Assembly: GCA_031283505.1 (NCBI GenBank)
Contig: JAITBO010000164.1
Coordinates: forward strand, 1 to 5,052
DNA: 5,052 nt
Source: Treponema sp.
GTDB taxonomy: Bacteria; Spirochaetota; Spirochaetia; Treponematales; Breznakiellaceae
Direction: 5' to 3'
The translations under genes and the position numbers were made by a program. Below the pieces are notes generated by a model. That model was not told the DNA's origin. It saw only the letters and a list, made by a program, of their open reading frames with translations, and did no database searches. The stretch's first letter is position 1. Each line of letters starts with the position of its first letter. Below are positions 4,978-5,052 of the stretch, in pieces.

Positions 4978-5052
4978 ATGGGGGTATCCATGAGCGCAAA
5001 GCGAAACGTCATCGCCGGATACCGTTCCCGCTATCGGAATGCGGGCCGGAAA
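4978..5052 (+). CDS. Integrase-type (ISNCY-like) transposase, N-terminal fragment (cut by window edge)
   Basis: An open frame of 25 codons begins at ATG 4978 and runs off the right edge. It reads MGVSMSAKRNVIAGYRSRYR then NAGRK. The YRxRYxxAxRK pattern is the N-terminal signature I associate with integrase-core transposases that continue into an EKSRILDEF-like motif, common in treponemes and other gut bacteria. The start at 4978 has GAAGG at 4968-4972, 5 nt upstream; a second in-frame ATG at 4990 follows a G-run and would give MSAKRN. An in-frame TAG at 4960-4962 rules out an earlier start. It is divergent from yggT, with 113 bp between the starts. The catalytic part lies outside the window, so the family call rests on about 20 residues. 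Confidence 0.5.
   Translation, partial: MGVSMSAKRNVIAGYRSRYRNAGRK

Noticed and set aside
1..5052. CRISPR array, tRNA or rRNA genes
   Set aside because: No regularly spaced direct repeats, cloverleaf with anticodon arm and CCA end, or rRNA-like sequence was seen on either strand.

Overview
This window carries four housekeeping-type genes, all on the minus strand, between the 5' ends of two different transposase genes, one at each edge. The core block reads, in transcription order from right to left: a YggT-family membrane protein (4864-4280), the branched-DNA helicase RecG (4261-2084), a MetN-type ABC ATPase (2013-1294) and a MetI-type permease (1165-482). A cut IS4-like transposase leaves the left edge on the minus strand. 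A cut integrase-type transposase leaves the right edge on the plus strand.

The organism is probably a spirochaete, most likely a Treponema of the moderately GC-rich gut or termite-gut kind. This is inference. It rests on the style of the two transposase N-termini, on metNI without a linked metQ, and on a plus-strand RNA-like element at 331-420 that resembles Flavo-1, an RNA motif known from Bacteroidota and some Spirochaetota. No rRNA or other phylogenetic marker is present to confirm it.

Layout from left to right: 1-147 is the transposase N-terminus, with a near-consensus promoter at 174-202. The region 148-481 has no gene I accept, but it is rich in structure: alternative stem-loops at 261-310, the Flavo-1-like element at 331-420, and a hairpin at 442-464 just past the metI stop. 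metI is followed (moving right) by a 128-bp metN-metI gap that holds two inverted-repeat structures, one of them ending directly at the metI ribosome binding site. metN has a good promoter candidate in its 70-bp upstream gap (TTGACG, 17 bp, TACTAT). The same gap holds a 21-codon ORF with a good Shine-Dalgarno site whose stop overlaps the metN start as ATGA. recG and yggT are 18 bp apart and probably co-transcribed.

MetN and MetI would form the ATPase and channel of a methionine importer. The substrate-binding lipoprotein (MetQ) is not here. MetN is short and lacks the C-terminal NIL domain that senses methionine in the E. coli protein. The structured metN-metI gap and the upstream short ORF therefore deserve attention as possible RNA-level control. 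RecG and YggT have no evident functional link to the transporter.
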